A stretch of 64,000 nt of DNA from Vicugna pacos (GCF_048564905.1 NC_133016.1:6084001-6148000), one strand, 5' to 3'. Counted from the first letter of the stretch, positions 9,907 through 24,010 are shown. Notes: generated from the sequence alone by a model not told the origin. Numbers and translations are program-made.

Positions 9907-11689
9907 GGATATTCCTTTACAGATGCATCACTGAGCTCAGGCAGGGGAGCCGAACACCAGCTCTTCAGGTCAAGGTAACAATTCCATGCGTGACCCAAAC
10001 CCCTCTGAATCAAGGTGAACTACAAACTGTCATGTTTTCTCCTAAAAACTGCCTTTCATTTAAATCTAGCCTAAAATCTACGTGCTTAAAGCCAGCTTCT
10101 CAAATGCCACTACCATGAGATAAGTGTTCAGTTATCTTTAAACCCTGCTTAAAAATCTGGATGAAAGAATGCTGACAACTGACTACAAAATACATAATTA
10201 AAGTTCTGCTCAGCAAATAGAAAATCTAATTTAAGAAAACCACCATCATTTTCCCCCGGAAATCATTCCCTTGGTTTAACAAATAATGCTTTTCTGTTCT
10301 CACTATAGTAAATGTATTATTGCCCTATCTTACATGATTTAACACTAAATAAACAATCACTGCACTCAGAGTAAGGAGCAGGATGTAATTCTTCGACAAG
10401 GTAATTTCCCCTCAGATGCTATGGGATCTATTAGGAAAAAAGGATTAAGTTCTCTGTGTTTAAGGAGTGTTGGCCTTTATGCACTTAAAAGGTGATTCTC
10501 ATGGTTCAACTGCCTCCTCTTCCTGCTCAGCCCCTCACTGTTTCATTCCTTCCATCCCTGAATCTGCTGGGCTAGTCAAGCGCAGTTGCAGTGGGGAGTA
10601 CAGCTCCCCATTGCCATGTACAAAGGCTGTTTGTCAAATGAAGGGTACAGTGGGGGAAGGGAGTGCAGAAAATATTTAAGGATTTCTTGCTTTAAATGTA
10701 TGAAAAAAAGTCTTCTTCCTCCAAGGACAGGGATAGGTTGTGAAGGGGACGGTGGCATTTGCTTACCCCCTTTAGGGTACAAAACTCTAAATTGTCACTA
10801 GATGACCAACGCACCCAACCTTCTCCTTAAAATTTGTCCATCGCTCACGAATACTTCTAATCTTACTTTCTCACCTAAACTCTCCCCTGGTTAGAAGTAG
10901 AAGATTGACCCTGTCTGATAAAGTTCGGTACTTTTGGAAACTTCTTATCTTATTCTATTGCCTAAACCATCTTGTTATTTTTCTTATTTCTGCAAGGTTC
11001 TTCTGCAGATAGGTGGTTAGCGATAGATACTTGGATAAACTGATCTCAACTAATGTGGTAGAAAATTCATTATCCTCTTAAACTTTAATGTCTTCAGCTA
11101 GCTAAAGAGCACTTAAGGGCACTAAAAGGGCTAACAATGTTGGAATTTGCAAAAACAAAGCAGGATTTTGATCATTATCTTTGGCCAAGAGGACCTTTGA
11201 CTCCCATCCCTTATGCCATGTTGACAGCGGCGGGGGAGAGGAAGCCAGGTGGTGCACCTGTCCATCCTCTGAGAGTGCTGTGTGCTCGCTGGTCCCGCTG
11301 CTCCTTCTAGGTCTGCGTGTCAGGGATGACTCGGAGTTTAAATGGTTTTGGACAGAACACTCTGAAGACTTGTGCCTTTCATGGAGTGGGTTTTCTTCTC
11401 TCTCATAAATCAGGGAGGCTCCCACTAAGATTTTACAACAGTGCATTTTACCCTTGTGTGAGAGACGTGTTAGGTTCATTCATTCTTTCCTGCCTAGGAG
11501 ATTTTAAAATAAAAGAAATACGAGGGTCTCACGTGAACATTTTACAGATAAATGTATGGAGATAGAATTTGGAGTTATAGTCTTAGTTTTAACAAGAACA
11601 TCAGAATCCACTGAAACACTGTAACTAGAGCTTGATATTAATACTTTATTTTATTTCAATAAAGAGCAGAGGAGAGGAGGAGTATCTAC
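9907..11689. other. Unassigned sequence
   Basis: No gene or named repeat is visible. Overlapping open frames at 11102-11565 on both strands give no recognisable protein. Confidence 0.4.
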
Positions 11690-11781
11690 TCCTGTAAGAC
11701 ACCACCAGTCAGGAGCCAAAGGGGAGTAAATGAGGCATCGTCCCTGCTCTCACGGAGTCTGCGTTCTACTGAGTGAAGGAT
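11690..11781 (-). repeat. Possible L2 fragment
   Basis: The stretch 'gcatcgtccctgctctcacg' and 'gagtctgcgttctactgag' resembles the antisense L2 phrase about supply from the element's 3' end. Short and diverged, so tentative. Confidence 0.35.
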
Positions 11782-13770
11782 TGTAGAACATCTTCTTAGA
11801 TATTTGGTGCTTTTAGGGAATGTGTGTTTGAAAAGAAGATGAGATTATGAGAATAACTGAATATCAGTGACACCTTTAAAATGATCCAACTGTGAGAAGG
11901 AAGAAAATGAAAGGCATTAGCTTCTCTGGGAACAGAGAACCATAGTATATTCAAAAATCTCAAAATGCTAAAGGGTATGAACAATGTCATTGTGTCACCT
12001 GCATGAATTTGAAATGGTACCCACATTATAAAATCACTAAAGCAAAATTCTGACGTTTTAAATAACTCTAAAAATGCAAACTTGCAACATATTATGAGCT
12101 GAAGATAAGTAGACCCCCAGTTTTTCCTGGGAAACATGAAAAAAATACCTAAGAAAGATCTATTTTCAATTTAAAATCAATTATTTCCCCTCATTTGACT
12201 TGCATTTCTAAACTCTCCTAGCTGAATCTATTTCAATTAAAAAAAATTCACTACAAAGAAAAAGCGTATCAGTTTGCTTACCAGGAATATAAGGTTTACT
12301 GTATGACTTCTGGAGTTAAGCTTTGTCGACATGATAGACAAGGTCTTGCCCTCTTTCTAAAAATGACTGCCCTCATTCTTTTGAGATGTATAGATTTTTC
12401 TACATTTCTACTCTTTTTCTGATTTTCAGCAGTGCATAGATTGGCCAAGGAAGACTATTTATCTGCAAATTGTCAGCGTGGTAGATGAGCTCTGACATCT
12501 GCTTAGCTGAGAAAGGCTTCTGGTTGAGCATACTGGAGGGGCACCTCTCACCTTCATAACAGCAGTTGCTGGTCCAAATGAAAGGAGAGTTCTATACACC
12601 TGTCTGATCTCCACATCCCTGACTGGATGGAATCAAACCTGAGACTGTCATTCAAACGTCTAATGTGATTAGGAAGATGTAGTGACTAACAGTTCCTTCC
12701 CTTACTGAAGCATATTTTGCAGAATTAGGAAGAGAGAAAAACCTTTTGATTTGAAATGATTTCATCTTCATGTTTTTCATTCATATATATATAGATGAAA
12801 TCTGAGCAGTAAAAATAAAAAATATCAGGCAAAAAAAGAATCTCTTCCCTCCAAGTGATAGTGTCATTCTTCAAACCCATCTTTGCTTCCTTTATTTGAC
12901 TTAGAACTTTCTCATTTGCTACATAATGTTTAGGCAGCTGCTGTAAACCCTCCAAGTATGTCATCCAACTTCACTTTCCTCAACATGTAACTCAGTGTCT
13001 TGCCTGTGAGTTAGAAACTGTTTGATAAACATAAATATCTGATAAACGGATTCTAAAGAGTGCAAGTGGTTGGTTAGGTTAAGGAATAGAAAAAGCGGAA
13101 AACATGATGGGCACACGTTCAGAGGAGAGGAAAGGTGATTTGAAGGAACAAATTAATTATGTTGTGGGGGACACTTTTCCTTCTGTGAAGATGAATTTGC
13201 TTTCAGCATGGCTTTAATTGCTTTATAGACGAGCATAAAAATACATTTGTAAACTCCCACACGGTACTATGAGACTGTATTTCTTAGAAAGAGAAGTTTT
13301 GGCTACTTATCAAGGATGACTGTACATGAATGAGGACTAATGTCCATTAGTTGTAAAAGGGGTTAATATAGACTTAGAATTTTTACTTACATCAGGTTGG
13401 GGAAATTAAAGGCATTATTTCATCATTGCAGTAAGTTTATTTAAACTTTTTCCAAATCTATGTCACAGTTACCCTAGAGGAGATGTTAGAAGAGAACGTT
13501 CTGTTTTCAGATTGTTACTATTTTTAGATTGTCATTTCAATTTCTTTGCAACAGCACCTGGTTGAAAGTCCTCCCATCCTTCTAGCGCTGATGTAGAACT
13601 GTGCTGGGAATGTTTCTACTTGTCCAGTTGACAATCTGTGGTCCTTAGGCATCATCCTTTACTGTCCCCTCCACTAAGGCCATACATAGCATGTAGTGCT
13701 GTGTGTCTCATACTTCTTTGGGTCCTAATGATAGATTGTCCAGACTTTTAATATGGTGTTTATAAATTGT
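11782..13770. other. Unassigned AT-rich sequence
   Basis: No gene is visible. A 113-codon minus-strand frame at 11796-12137 is unrecognised. A non-repetitive block at 12430-12540 is slightly richer in G+C. The part just before the microsatellite (13560-13760) may hide a very old L2. Confidence 0.4.
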
Positions 13771-13877
13771 GCTATACACACACACACACACATATAGTGC
13801 AATTATTATATTATTATATATATAGTTCATATATATGTGTGTGTGTGTATATATATATATACACATACATATATTTC
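13771..13877. repeat. Compound CA/TA/GT microsatellite
   Basis: A (CA)n run at about 13778-13792 is followed by TTA/TA-rich sequence, a (GT)n run at about 13835-13847 and (TA)n. A CA run followed by a GT run on the same strand can pair as an imperfect inverted repeat. Confidence 0.85.
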
Positions 13878-14299
13878 TTCCTTCTCAATAAGACTGAGAC
13901 ATGCCCAAAGGCAAGAGTTTAGTGGTTTTCATGCCTATGTCCCCATTGCCAACTGGAGAGACTGACTTATGATGAATATAGGCATTTGGAAGCTGACTGA
14001 AATCATAAAACCAGCCATTATCCTATAATCCCTGAACAGACTATTTTGGTTTATCACATCTACATAAAAGTTCAATATGCTAAATCAACATAAAGTGCAT
14101 TCGATTTAGAAGGATGTAATTTACAGAATATAAAGTTTGAAATACCATGATGTTAAAGACCTCCAGAGATCAGATTCACATGTTGAGGAATTAGGTTTAG
14201 TCAAGGATATTGGATAAGGGAAGGGAAAATTATACAGTAGACAATATTTGGCATAATAAAACAGAGAGGTACAAATTAATGTATTCATTCTCAAAAGAT

Positions 14300-14490
14300 A
14301 ATGCCAACAGTATTAATTGCTTCCACTTGTTAAATGTCTCTTATGAAACACCCACATTGCCAGGTATTTTTATACCTCTGGTCTCAAAACAACTATGTCA
14401 GGTGGTTTTATTTGAAAGAGATAAAGAGACTGAGGGTCAGATGGTTTATTAAACTTAAGTAGCAACATTAAAATTTGAAAATACCACCCA
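14300..14490 (-). repeat. MIR SINE
   Basis: Antisense MIR. In order: 'ttgccaggtatttttatacc', 'tctcaaaacaactatgtcag', and 'gagataaagagactgagggt', which correspond to the reverse complement of the MIR core and left part. Highly diverged and ancient. Confidence 0.65.
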
Positions 14491-14917
14491 TTTTCTCAGA
14501 TCCTAAGATTATGTCCCTAAATCTCAGTCATAACTAGATCACGCTAGGATAAAGTGATTTGTAAGAAGGAAATAAGCATCATGAATATTTTCAGTCCTTT
14601 TGTTACAGAACACCTTGTTTCTTCCTTGGGTCCTAGTGATACCATTATTCTACCCAACTTAAATTTTAGACAAAAGATTAATAGAAAGTAATAATAACCA
14701 ATATTCTGTAGTGCTTCACAGTTTTAAATGGATTAATTGTAGTTAAATTTATTTGGGTTTTTTGTTTTGAGATGTTTCAGGGAGCAATGTTGCTTAAATT
14801 GGTTCAGAAAAGAATAAAACATTCTCCTGCAGGTTCTGAAATTTTACCAAATTAGTTTGATTTTCCTATCCAAGCCCATTTCCCACCTACAATGCATACT
14901 TGTTTGTATACATTCTC

Positions 14918-15009
14918 TTCTCTCTCTCTCTATGTATGTGTTTTCCTTCTCTCTATATGTATCTTCTATACATATTTCTATCTGAAGATACATATACATA
15001 TATTATATA
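14918..15009. repeat. CT- and TATG-rich low-complexity tract
   Basis: A (CT)n run near 14920-14930, followed by TATG/TATA-type words through 15005. Simple sequence. Confidence 0.6.
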
Positions 15010-16635
15010 CATGTTAGTAATATATTGTCTCAATTTAGCAGATAATAATTTTATAGAATAATGATCTCTTTTCGCAATTGGTTATGGGAAAAAATGCCAA
15101 AATTTTCCTTGAACAGTTGATTGGAATCTAACATGGATGCTCAATTTCCTAAGAGATAATCTCATGAAGATTGCACTTGCAGGTAATATGGGAGAAATAA
15201 GCCACTCTTCCTTTATGTAATGACCCTGAAATCTAGGTAGAGAACATGCACTTAAGTATAATTGGAACAATAAAGCTGTTCATCTAAATTTAGGTCCAGC
15301 AATTAAGGAACAGAATTGTACTGCTTAAGAATTATATTGGAGTGTCAAATAGAAGACAGTGGTAGACATGCTGCTTCTGTTCTAGGACACCCAGTCAAGT
15401 ACATAACATCTAGTTCAAACAATAACAGAGAGAAAAACAAATTCCCAAATGAGCAGTCGAGACATAAAGAACTGGATTCAAAGAAGAGAGAGATTATTGG
15501 AGGGCAAATAGCATGGAAAACGCCTTATCAAATAAAAATGTTTTAAACTAGATTTAAAAGGATGCACAATCTTTTGGAAGAAAAAGAAAAGAGAGGGACT
15601 TCTGGGTCTTGGGTGGGGGGGAAGCATAGATAGAAAAACACAGGAATATGATAAGAATCATGAATAGTCCAGATCCCCGGATAATGGAGGATTGAGGAAA
15701 CTGAATAATGGAGAGTGTTTAAGAGCCAGTTTTAAGCCAGGAATCCATCTTAATTGGCTGACCATGGAATAGTACTTTTGGTAACAGAAATATTTGGCTT
15801 CAAATATCTAGGCAATAGAAGAAGAAAGAGAACTTTAGGAAATGTTCTTGAAAGGCGGAGTGGATATTTTTCTCTAAATTCTGAAATTGTAAAATCGCCC
15901 CCATAAATTAAAACATGCAGTTTCAGATGTAAAAATACAGACAGCAGATCCAAAAGGAGTTCCCTATTCAAGTCTCCAAAATGGATTCATTTAAAGAAAG
16001 CAATCCTAAAATCATGAAAACATAAAATTATATCTTTGTTTTTTATAAAATAAACATTTTCATGGGCCCATTAAAACATTTTCCACTTATTTGGTTAATG
16101 CAGTTCATGGTCATTTTCTCCAGCATAAATGAATTATGCATGACTTTAGTGTATGAAAACATTTTTCTTCCCGTGATGTGAAGACATTAAAAATTCAGAT
16201 TACTTTTCAAATGTAATTTTGCAAAAGAAAAAGTTTTCAAATGTTTAATAGAATAAAATAAAGAAAATGATTCATTTTGCTATTAACCAATACTTTTGTC
16301 TTCCACAGCTAAAGATAATTTTTTTAAAAAAGTAATACAATCATAACACATGGGCAGAAAATGTTGACTGAAAACAAAGGATTAGATAACACAGGTGCGT
16401 CTATCATAAAAAGGCATCTTCTCTCATCTAAAATTCAGCTATATTTTATAAGTACTGAGTGGAGAGAATGTGCATTATTAAGATAAAAATTCTGGTGTAT
16501 GCATTCAGTGAATATGTATCTCCCTGGTTGTCAGATAAGAGTTTGTTGCTGTTGTTGAATGACTATTGTATCTTTCCACTGTAATGGCATATGTTGGAAA
16601 GTGGGACTTCCTTTTTTTCCTTAATTCCAATAGAT
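15010..16635. other. Unassigned AT-rich sequence
   Basis: Nothing recognisable as gene or named repeat. A G-run of 8 lies near 15613-15620. Open frames are short. Confidence 0.4.
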
Positions 16636-16715
16636 ATGAAGCATATATATATATGCTTGACATTGATAATATGTATAGATATGTGTACACATACACACAC
16701 ACATATGTGTGTATG
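16636..16715. repeat. TA and CA microsatellite cluster
   Basis: Contains 'gcatatatatatatgc' near 16640, and (AC)n/(GT)n runs at about 16687-16712 within TATA-type words. Simple sequence. It generates short artefactual open frames rich in Tyr and Thr/His. Confidence 0.75.
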
Positions 16716-17999
16716 CATCTGTGTCTACCCTCAAAAATTATTTGCCTTTGTCATTCACATAGCATCCATATTAATTTATTAGGCAGAACTAAATATGTTA
16801 CATGAATTAAATGATATTTTATTAAAAGATGAATAGTGGAAAACAAAGCAGTTATTATAAGGAAAGGAGTTATGAAACATGCAAATTCAATAACTTGGAG
16901 GATGAAGATATTTAAAGTAATTTTTGGCAAGCATTGCAATATTTAGCTGAACATTTTTGTAAGTAATTAGATTATGAAATAAAGCCAGCTGTCTCTGTAC
17001 AGTTTTAAATACTGTGTGAACACAGAGGCATATGGTCTGTTGACTGTGTCAGCTGGTTTTAACCTAGGAAGTATACTTACATGTTCCCAATAGTTTCAGA
17101 CTTTTGAAGCAATTTTCCACTGGCTAAGATAAGTTATTAAAATAAATTAATATTTATGTGACTTACAGCAGTCAGTTACTTCTGAATGTGTCAAATATGA
17201 CAAAAATGGCCCCTTATAAACTTTTGTCATTCATCAAATAAATTAATAGATGATACTTGTCTTAAGCTTTTTGAATGGTAAGGAATAATTAAATATAATC
17301 CTGAAATTAGAACTTGCCAAAAAAGCATTTTTGATTTTGGAAGATATGTTAAAACAAGCATGGTCTAGCATCTGAGTTAATAAAAAACCAGTGCTGCTGG
17401 AACCTCTCATTTTTTGTTAATTTCCTTTCTCAAATTTCATAAATTACTGTTTTCAGAAACATGCATATGCTAATTTCTGTAAAAGCTTTCTCCCTTCCAA
17501 AGTAATAAATGGGCAAATAAGTTAAAATAAAATTGAAAATAAAATATTATTTAATAATGATTTCTATGTTCATTTGGTTTTATGCTCACTTTAGATTGCA
17601 CATTCTCTCTTAAACTGAGGGATCATAAAATGTTACAGTTAATTTAAACCCACTTTTTTAGTCTTTAAGTTACTGAAAACATAACCAGTTTTCCAATATC
17701 TTACCTGGAACAAGGTGATTATAGAAAGCATGGATCCACTTGGAGTATAAACACTTCTTTTGCTTATTAGTCTTCTGTTTGGAGAAACGCAGGTGTGAAG
17801 TTTGCTGTTCATAAACGTGACACTGATTTTCACCAGACTCTTCTTTACGTTCAAAGCCTAAGGCTGATACCATACACTTCCTTTATCTTTGCTGTTACCT
17901 TTGCTATGAAGGACGCAGCCCTGCTTTCAAAGGGAAGTCTCTGTGCAGACAACCGTGTTACCACTTACCTTTTAAATCTCCGCCATGACTATTCCCTAT
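16716..17999. other. Unassigned AT-rich sequence
   Basis: No gene or recognisable repeat. Large parts of 16960-17560 are AT-rich, non-repetitive sequence of the kind often found in gene deserts. Confidence 0.4.
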
Positions 18000-18270
18000 C
18001 AGGCCTCTTCTATTCTGGTCTTTCTGCCATTTCAACCCATTTTATGCTCTACTACCAGAAGAATATTCTCACTTGAACATTTCTTCAAGTATCCTCAACT
18101 TTTTTCTAAATAAAGTCCACACTTTTAAACCTGGTGGTTAGTTAACATCCCACGTTTCCTCTTGAATGTTCAAATTCTCCACCTCAACTTTATCATCTAT
18201 TATTCCTTTTTAAAAACTGCCTAAGGTAGCTAGATTGTCCTGTTGGCTTATTTATGACACTCCCATGTTC
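18000..18270 (+). repeat. Probable L2 LINE fragment
   Basis: Pyrimidine-rich sense-strand sequence with L2-like order: 'aaataaagtccacacttt', then 'aaacctggtggttagttaac', then 'ttctccacctcaacttta'. This resembles the part of L2 upstream of its 3' end. Strongly diverged and the limits are uncertain. Confidence 0.45.
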
Positions 18271-21200
18271 CCACTGCTTAGGGCCCCTTTCACATGGGTC
18301 CATGGGCCCCTCCGATTTTTGCATACGAATGATTTCCTCACTCAAGGGCACTTGACGCTGGGCCGCCTCCGTTTGCCCACTCTACTTCCCAGCTCATTGA
18401 GTGTTCTGTTCTCCCCTGTCCTGCAGCTGCATATCCATTGCATAACCTATTCGTTTATAGTTATACGTCCAACTCTGTTTGTGGACTGTTTTTACTGGAT
18501 TAGGTGTTTCTTGAAAATACTCCTTTTCTCATCCTTTTGGAAATATTTATCAATGTTTTTTGATAAATGACTTTTCTCCTTATCATATCAGTTATCACAC
18601 CTGGCCTGTCATATCTTCTAGGCAACAGAGCTCCAGGAAGCAAAAGAAAACACATCTTAGTTGGTTGACTTGCACATTTTGGTAGCATTAGAGAATCATA
18701 AATAACTGCTCCATTCCTGTTGATACCTAAACATAAGAGAAATACACATTTTTGAATTTACAGGAAGATGATAGTTTAAGACATAAAATCAAATATTTTC
18801 TCTCAGTTTTTTATCCAGCAAAGCACATTTGATGCTAAACTTTGTGGAGATGGCCTGTAACCTTCCTAACTCTTTTTGCATTTGAGATTCCAAACCATCT
18901 TGATGTCTTTCCTTTCTATTATGTATTGGATATTTGCTTTTTTATCAACATGTTTGCATATGAGAGTTTCAGCATTAATTCTCACTTTCATATAGCTATG
19001 TTATCTCTTGGTAAAAGTTATCTACTCTCTTAGCGGCGGATATTAATATGAAATTGAAGGTGCAGAATAAACACTGTATTTTCTGTAACACATTATTGAA
19101 TATAGAACTCACCCAAATTGCTGTTTATACAAAATCAATAAAATATATGAAATTGCCATAGAACAATTACTCTAAGTTGTTCAAGCTATTTCAATGAAGT
19201 CCACTTGTTTATTAAAATCAAAATAAAATCTTTGCAGCCTCTTTTAAGAAATGAATGGTATATGGAAATAAGATCATCTTATTTTAAGAACAGCAATTTA
19301 CTTTGGAGGACTCTTTAACCTTTTTCACACACCAAACATTAACACCATCAGATTTAGCCACACACAGAGCTTCTGGAGAAAAGAGAGTAAAAATTAAAAT
19401 GACAGGTGTGCTTCTTAAATTAAGTGTCAGCCAACATTTGCAAATGTAACATTAGAGTTGTCTGTAATTACAAATATGAAGAAAAAATGTTCAAGCTGGG
19501 GTCAACAAATGGAAATATTCTTACAGGGCAAAAGACCAACGGAAATTCAAGAATTAGCATAAAGGCAACTATTTTTTCCCTAGATCATCTTTTCTACATG
19601 GACCAAACTTAACCTAATGGCTGTTATTCTAGACCTTGGTGATAGCCATTGTGACCTAATTCTTTGATATATTCAGAGAACAAATATGAAAGTCCTTTTG
19701 TGATTCCCCAGGCCAATTCATAATCAAAGAATTGAATACAGGAGCTCCCCTCCGTAGAGGTCCGCAGAAGCACAGAGAAAAGAAATACAAGGGAATGTAA
19801 ATGTAAGTGAATAACTAATAGAAGAAGACAATACATGGAATATTTGGAGGCCATTGGAGTGAACTCTTTTATAAATCCTGATAAAAATGAGAATTTTATA
19901 TTGTCTCATTTTGAAGTTCTTATAAATATTTGTCAATGATTTAAGCGAGGAATTTGATTCTCCCTCTGTGATTCCATTGATGCAATGCTCATGTTCATGA
20001 TATCAAAGATGAACTTGGAATACACGATCTAATCCCATAACTTAAAATTTTGGTTTACCCACAATAAAGACCTTTTTTCCCCTTTAACTTCTGTGATATG
20101 ATGCCTAGATAATAGTGCTGCAAAAATTCTGCTACCAAAGGAATGTTTCATTGCTTCCAGATTGCAAGTGTGCCTGGGGCAGGGGATTTGCTGTTTCCTT
20201 ATTTCAGTGTCTTCAGGGTCTGAATAGGGTGTGGCTTCCAGTGGGGTGGGGATGTGGGACTGTCACATACAAAATACCTGATCTGAGCTCCCTGTCAATT
20301 CAGTGAGGAAATGACTCTTCCTGAAAAGAAAGCGATTCCAAAAATTCTCATCTTTATGCTCAAGAGAAAGCAGCACTAAGCAACAGAGAAAGACACAACA
20401 GCAAACAGAGTCACGCTTCTGTTTTAAAAAAAAATCTACTTCTATTAAAAATCCAATAGTGAACACTAGGCACAATGCTGTGGAGGGAAGGAAAGCTATT
20501 AGTAGAAAACAAAAGATACAGTATTGATGATCATACTTTTTAAAAGTCTATTCCCAAACAATAAAAATGCCATATGACTAATAATAAAGAACTTGAAGCA
20601 ACAGTAAATATTTCAGTGCGAAATATATCAGGGGTTAGCGGACCAAGAAAAATTGAATAGTTCAGCTGTGGACCATAAAATAATTGTCTTGATCACAATA
20701 AATAACAGTAACACCAGCTCCGTGGGACTGATTAATTGGAAATGTTGATCAGAATTCTTCTGTTATAATATTACTTATTTCCATTTAGGCTTAATGTGTT
20801 ATGAATTAAATTGTGCACAGAACTCTTTCCAAAATTTGGCTTCAATTATTGGAAAATCATTTTATTGTAATGATGATACAGTCACAGGTTAAATAAATCC
20901 TACATTTGTAATTTCAAACATGAGCATGAAGACAAGGTAGAGGTGGAATTAATTTTAACATTTTGGCCCAGTTTCCTATGTCTAGCATGAATAAGAATAG
21001 GCCAGCAGTACCCTTTACAGAATTCTGTCTAAATGAAAATATAATTCTGGCTAGATGCATTATTCGTTACACCTCTATTATCCAGCCTTTAACTCATTAT
21101 TCCACTGTGATGAAATACAAATTTGGCGTAACATTTCATGTAATTTTAATTCAAATGTTATGAAATCACGTTAGCTATCTATACCTAATATTTTTAAAAG

Positions 21201-22239
21201 AATGTTTTGAAGACTCCCACAATGCGGAATATGTAAACTCATTTGCAAGGGCATTAACTTCGATATACAAACCATCCTGATAGATCCTCTCTAGGCAGTG
21301 TTATTATTGCCAAATTAATACAGCTAGAGTCCTAGTGCTGACGGAGCAGATGTTTTACATGCAAATATTTGTCTTCTGTTGTTTTAATGCTTATCTCCCA
21401 CCCCAAATCAAGGTTTGATGAATATCTACATGAGTATGCTAATTAGTTCGCCAGTAGAAATAGGAAGAAATTGCAGGTAATGATGCCATAAAACAGCTCC
21501 AACCTAGGGAGAAGTACGTGTATGCATATTTATTTGCTTGTTTGTTTGGAATCATTGCTGAAAATATTTTGGACTAATAAATGATACTCTTAGAGCTTCC
21601 ACAATCACCTAAGGAGAAACATTTAAATTTAGCTGTCTTAGGAATTTAATAGCTTCCAAATAAATCTTTTAAATTAGAGTTGCAAGGCACTTTAAATTTA
21701 ATTAGTAAATCTTTCTGTATGAGCTGAAACTGGATCATTTTAACAGCTTTCTTAAGCCCACTGAGTATTCATTTTAAATCTCTAAAACCCAAAGGAAGTA
21801 ACTTGTTTTCCAAACAACCTCTTGACTCACTGTATCTGTCTTTCCGTGAGAAGCAATTTCCCAACTTGTTATCCAAGCATACTGTAATTATAAGCTACAC
21901 CCCCCGCTCCCCGCCCAAACTGCAGTGCCTGTATGAGAGTGGAAAAGATAGAACATTATGCCACAGAAAACAGATTCCAGAATGAGAAGGCATTCCTAAT
22001 CACTAGGGAAAGATGCACTATTCACTAACTGGGGGCAATGGGGATGTGATAAATTTAGACCCCTATCTTATAATATGCATTAAAAAACATGAGCAAATGA
22101 TTGAAGGAGGTGATACGAAAAACAAAATCTTAGCAACTGGGAAAAAAATAATGTAGGGATTACTTTATTTTAGGCACCCAGGGCGACCCAACTGTGGTGT
22201 GGAAAATGTAGAAGAGAGGGAGAGGGCAGTTCCCATTTG
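18271..22239. other. Unassigned AT-rich region with homeobox-type motifs
   Basis: Almost 4 kb without a gene or a repeat I can name, unusual given the repeat density elsewhere. Some parts have the look of conserved non-coding DNA. At 21359-21366 there is an exact POU octamer ATGCAAAT, at 21440-21445 a TAATTA homeobox core, and around 19160-19220 several ACAAT-type SOX-like words. Conservation was not tested. Confidence 0.35.
21340..21560. promoter_or_regulatory. Candidate homeobox/POU-rich enhancer-like block
   Basis: Within the repeat-poor 18.3-22.2 kb region this block combines the octamer ATGCAAAT (21359-21366), CTAATTAG (21439-21446) and a 'gtaatgatgccataaaa' stretch near 21478. These are classic binding words for POU and homeodomain proteins. 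AT-rich DNA produces such words by chance, so support is weak without cross-species conservation. Confidence 0.25.
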
Positions 22240-22445
22240 ATCCTTGCAGGGACTCAGATGATGGTGCGCAGAAGCTGTCCTTGGACTAGGGGAGTGGTAC
22301 TGGAAATGGAGAGAAACGGGAGATTTGAGGATTGTTTGGAAGGTAATAATACTGAAAAAGAATGGCAATGGGCTAGATTGAGGAAGTAAGGGAGAGGAAG
22401 AGCTGGACGTGAATCCTAATTTTCTGGCTGATGAACTCCTGTGTT
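22240..22445 (-). repeat. L2 LINE internal fragment
   Basis: Antisense L2 from a region upstream of the 3' end. The ordered phrases 'cagatgatggtgcgcagaa', 'cttggactaggggagtgg', 'actggaaatggagagaaacg' and 'gaatcctaattttctggctg' track the reverse-complement L2 consensus closely. Ancient non-coding fossil. Confidence 0.7.
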
Positions 22446-23584
22446 TTAGTCAAGTTCTATTCATTTTTATATTTTTTTGGTATTTATTTTGAAGTTTTTT
22501 TTTTGTTTTTCTGAAAGCAAACTTCATTTTAAAATATTTTAATAATATTTTAGTAATATTTAAAAAATACTTACATATAACAACCATGTTTTTATTAAGA
22601 TGAGTAAATGGATTAGATGCATTAAATCTCACTGTGTACATGGATAAGATTAAGCAGGTCCAGGTATCACGAGTTTAAAGACCAGAACATGTGCATCCTT
22701 GGAGAGAACCCAGGCCCTCTAAGCACTTTGGATCAACATTTCTCAGGAATCAACTAGGTACATTTCTCTCGTTCCATTACTCACAGATGATGTTATACAC
22801 TCAGGCCCTCTTGTGTTGAGTGAACTGACTTAGAATAAGAAACTAAGTATCACAAATTGCATATGTTTGATTTGAATATGGGTATGAGAATATGCTTTGG
22901 CATCCTCAGAGAGCACCGTAGAACGGAAATTATGCAATAGACATATGTGGAGGGAAATAACAAAAAAATAAACACAAACGCACAAAATTAGAAACATACA
23001 TCCTCTTAAATAAAACAAGATTCTTTTTCTGGTTCTTAGTTATTCGTATCTCAGCCAGGAGAGTCCAAGTTCAACGACTGTTGTGGGAGAATCGGACAGG
23101 AGGAGTAGAGGAGTAAGGGTGCAGAGCATGTCCAGCTGAGAAATGGACCACAAGAAGACTTGAGCAACCTTTCTTTCCTCAGTAAATGAAGGAACAGTAA
23201 CAGAGTGCAAGAATCCTTTTGAGAAGGATTTCTTACTGAAGCCGGTTTTCTTACAAAACTTAAGCCTTTGAAATTTGTGTTTGAATGTTTCTATCAGGTG
23301 TGGTACAGGTTAATGTGCTATAACATCCCATCCCATTGAGCTGAACTTAATCATAGGGATGTGCCTAGTTCCTAGGGTGGTTGAAAATATATTCTCTAGA
23401 TGGTCAGCCATGTGCCTAGCTGTATGTTAATTATTATTATGAGTTACCAAGAAGGTAGTATCAATATAATTAAAGACTGCTTTGGATCAAAGAATTATGC
23501 ATATGAATTTAGTCCTTTCATTGGCACATATCTGTCACATCATTAATAACAGTGTATCAGCCCTCTTAGATATATTCACCAGGA
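22446..23584. other. Unassigned AT-rich sequence
   Basis: Nothing recognisable as gene or named repeat. T-rich runs occur near 22470-22510. Confidence 0.4.
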
Positions 23585-24010
23585 GAACTTCCACATGTGT
23601 ATAATAAGATGGCTCATCGAGTCTTTTTTCTAACAGTGGAAATATTGGAAACACCACAGAGAACTTATCAGTTGGAGAATAGATACAGATTCAGTTATAT
23701 GCAGGTTAACATGAAATACACACACACACACAAATATACACAGCTAGTAAGTTATATTTATAAATATATAATGAGGGAATATATTAAAAACAATCTGAGC
23801 ATTTTAAGTTTCAAAAACATCTTGTAGGATAACAGAATTTATGTTACTTTTTAAAAACACATACTAAAAATTGTGAGTAATAGAGTAAATAGAGTGTACT
23901 AACAGAAACCCACTAGAGACTGAAGGCACCATGAGTGTTATTTCAAGGGGAGATTGGCTTACTATGAAATGGTGAACTTTTTCTAAACTTTCTAGAATTA
24001 ATGTGATAAA
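23585..24010 (+). repeat. Old L1 3' fragment, probable
   Basis: Resembles the distal part of an old mammalian L1 in sense orientation: 'tttttctaacagtggaaata', 'gagaatagatacagattcag', a (CA)n stretch at 23719-23731 and a later 'gtgaactttttctaaacttt' near the 3'UTR end. Very diverged; subfamily unknown and limits approximate. Confidence 0.5.
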
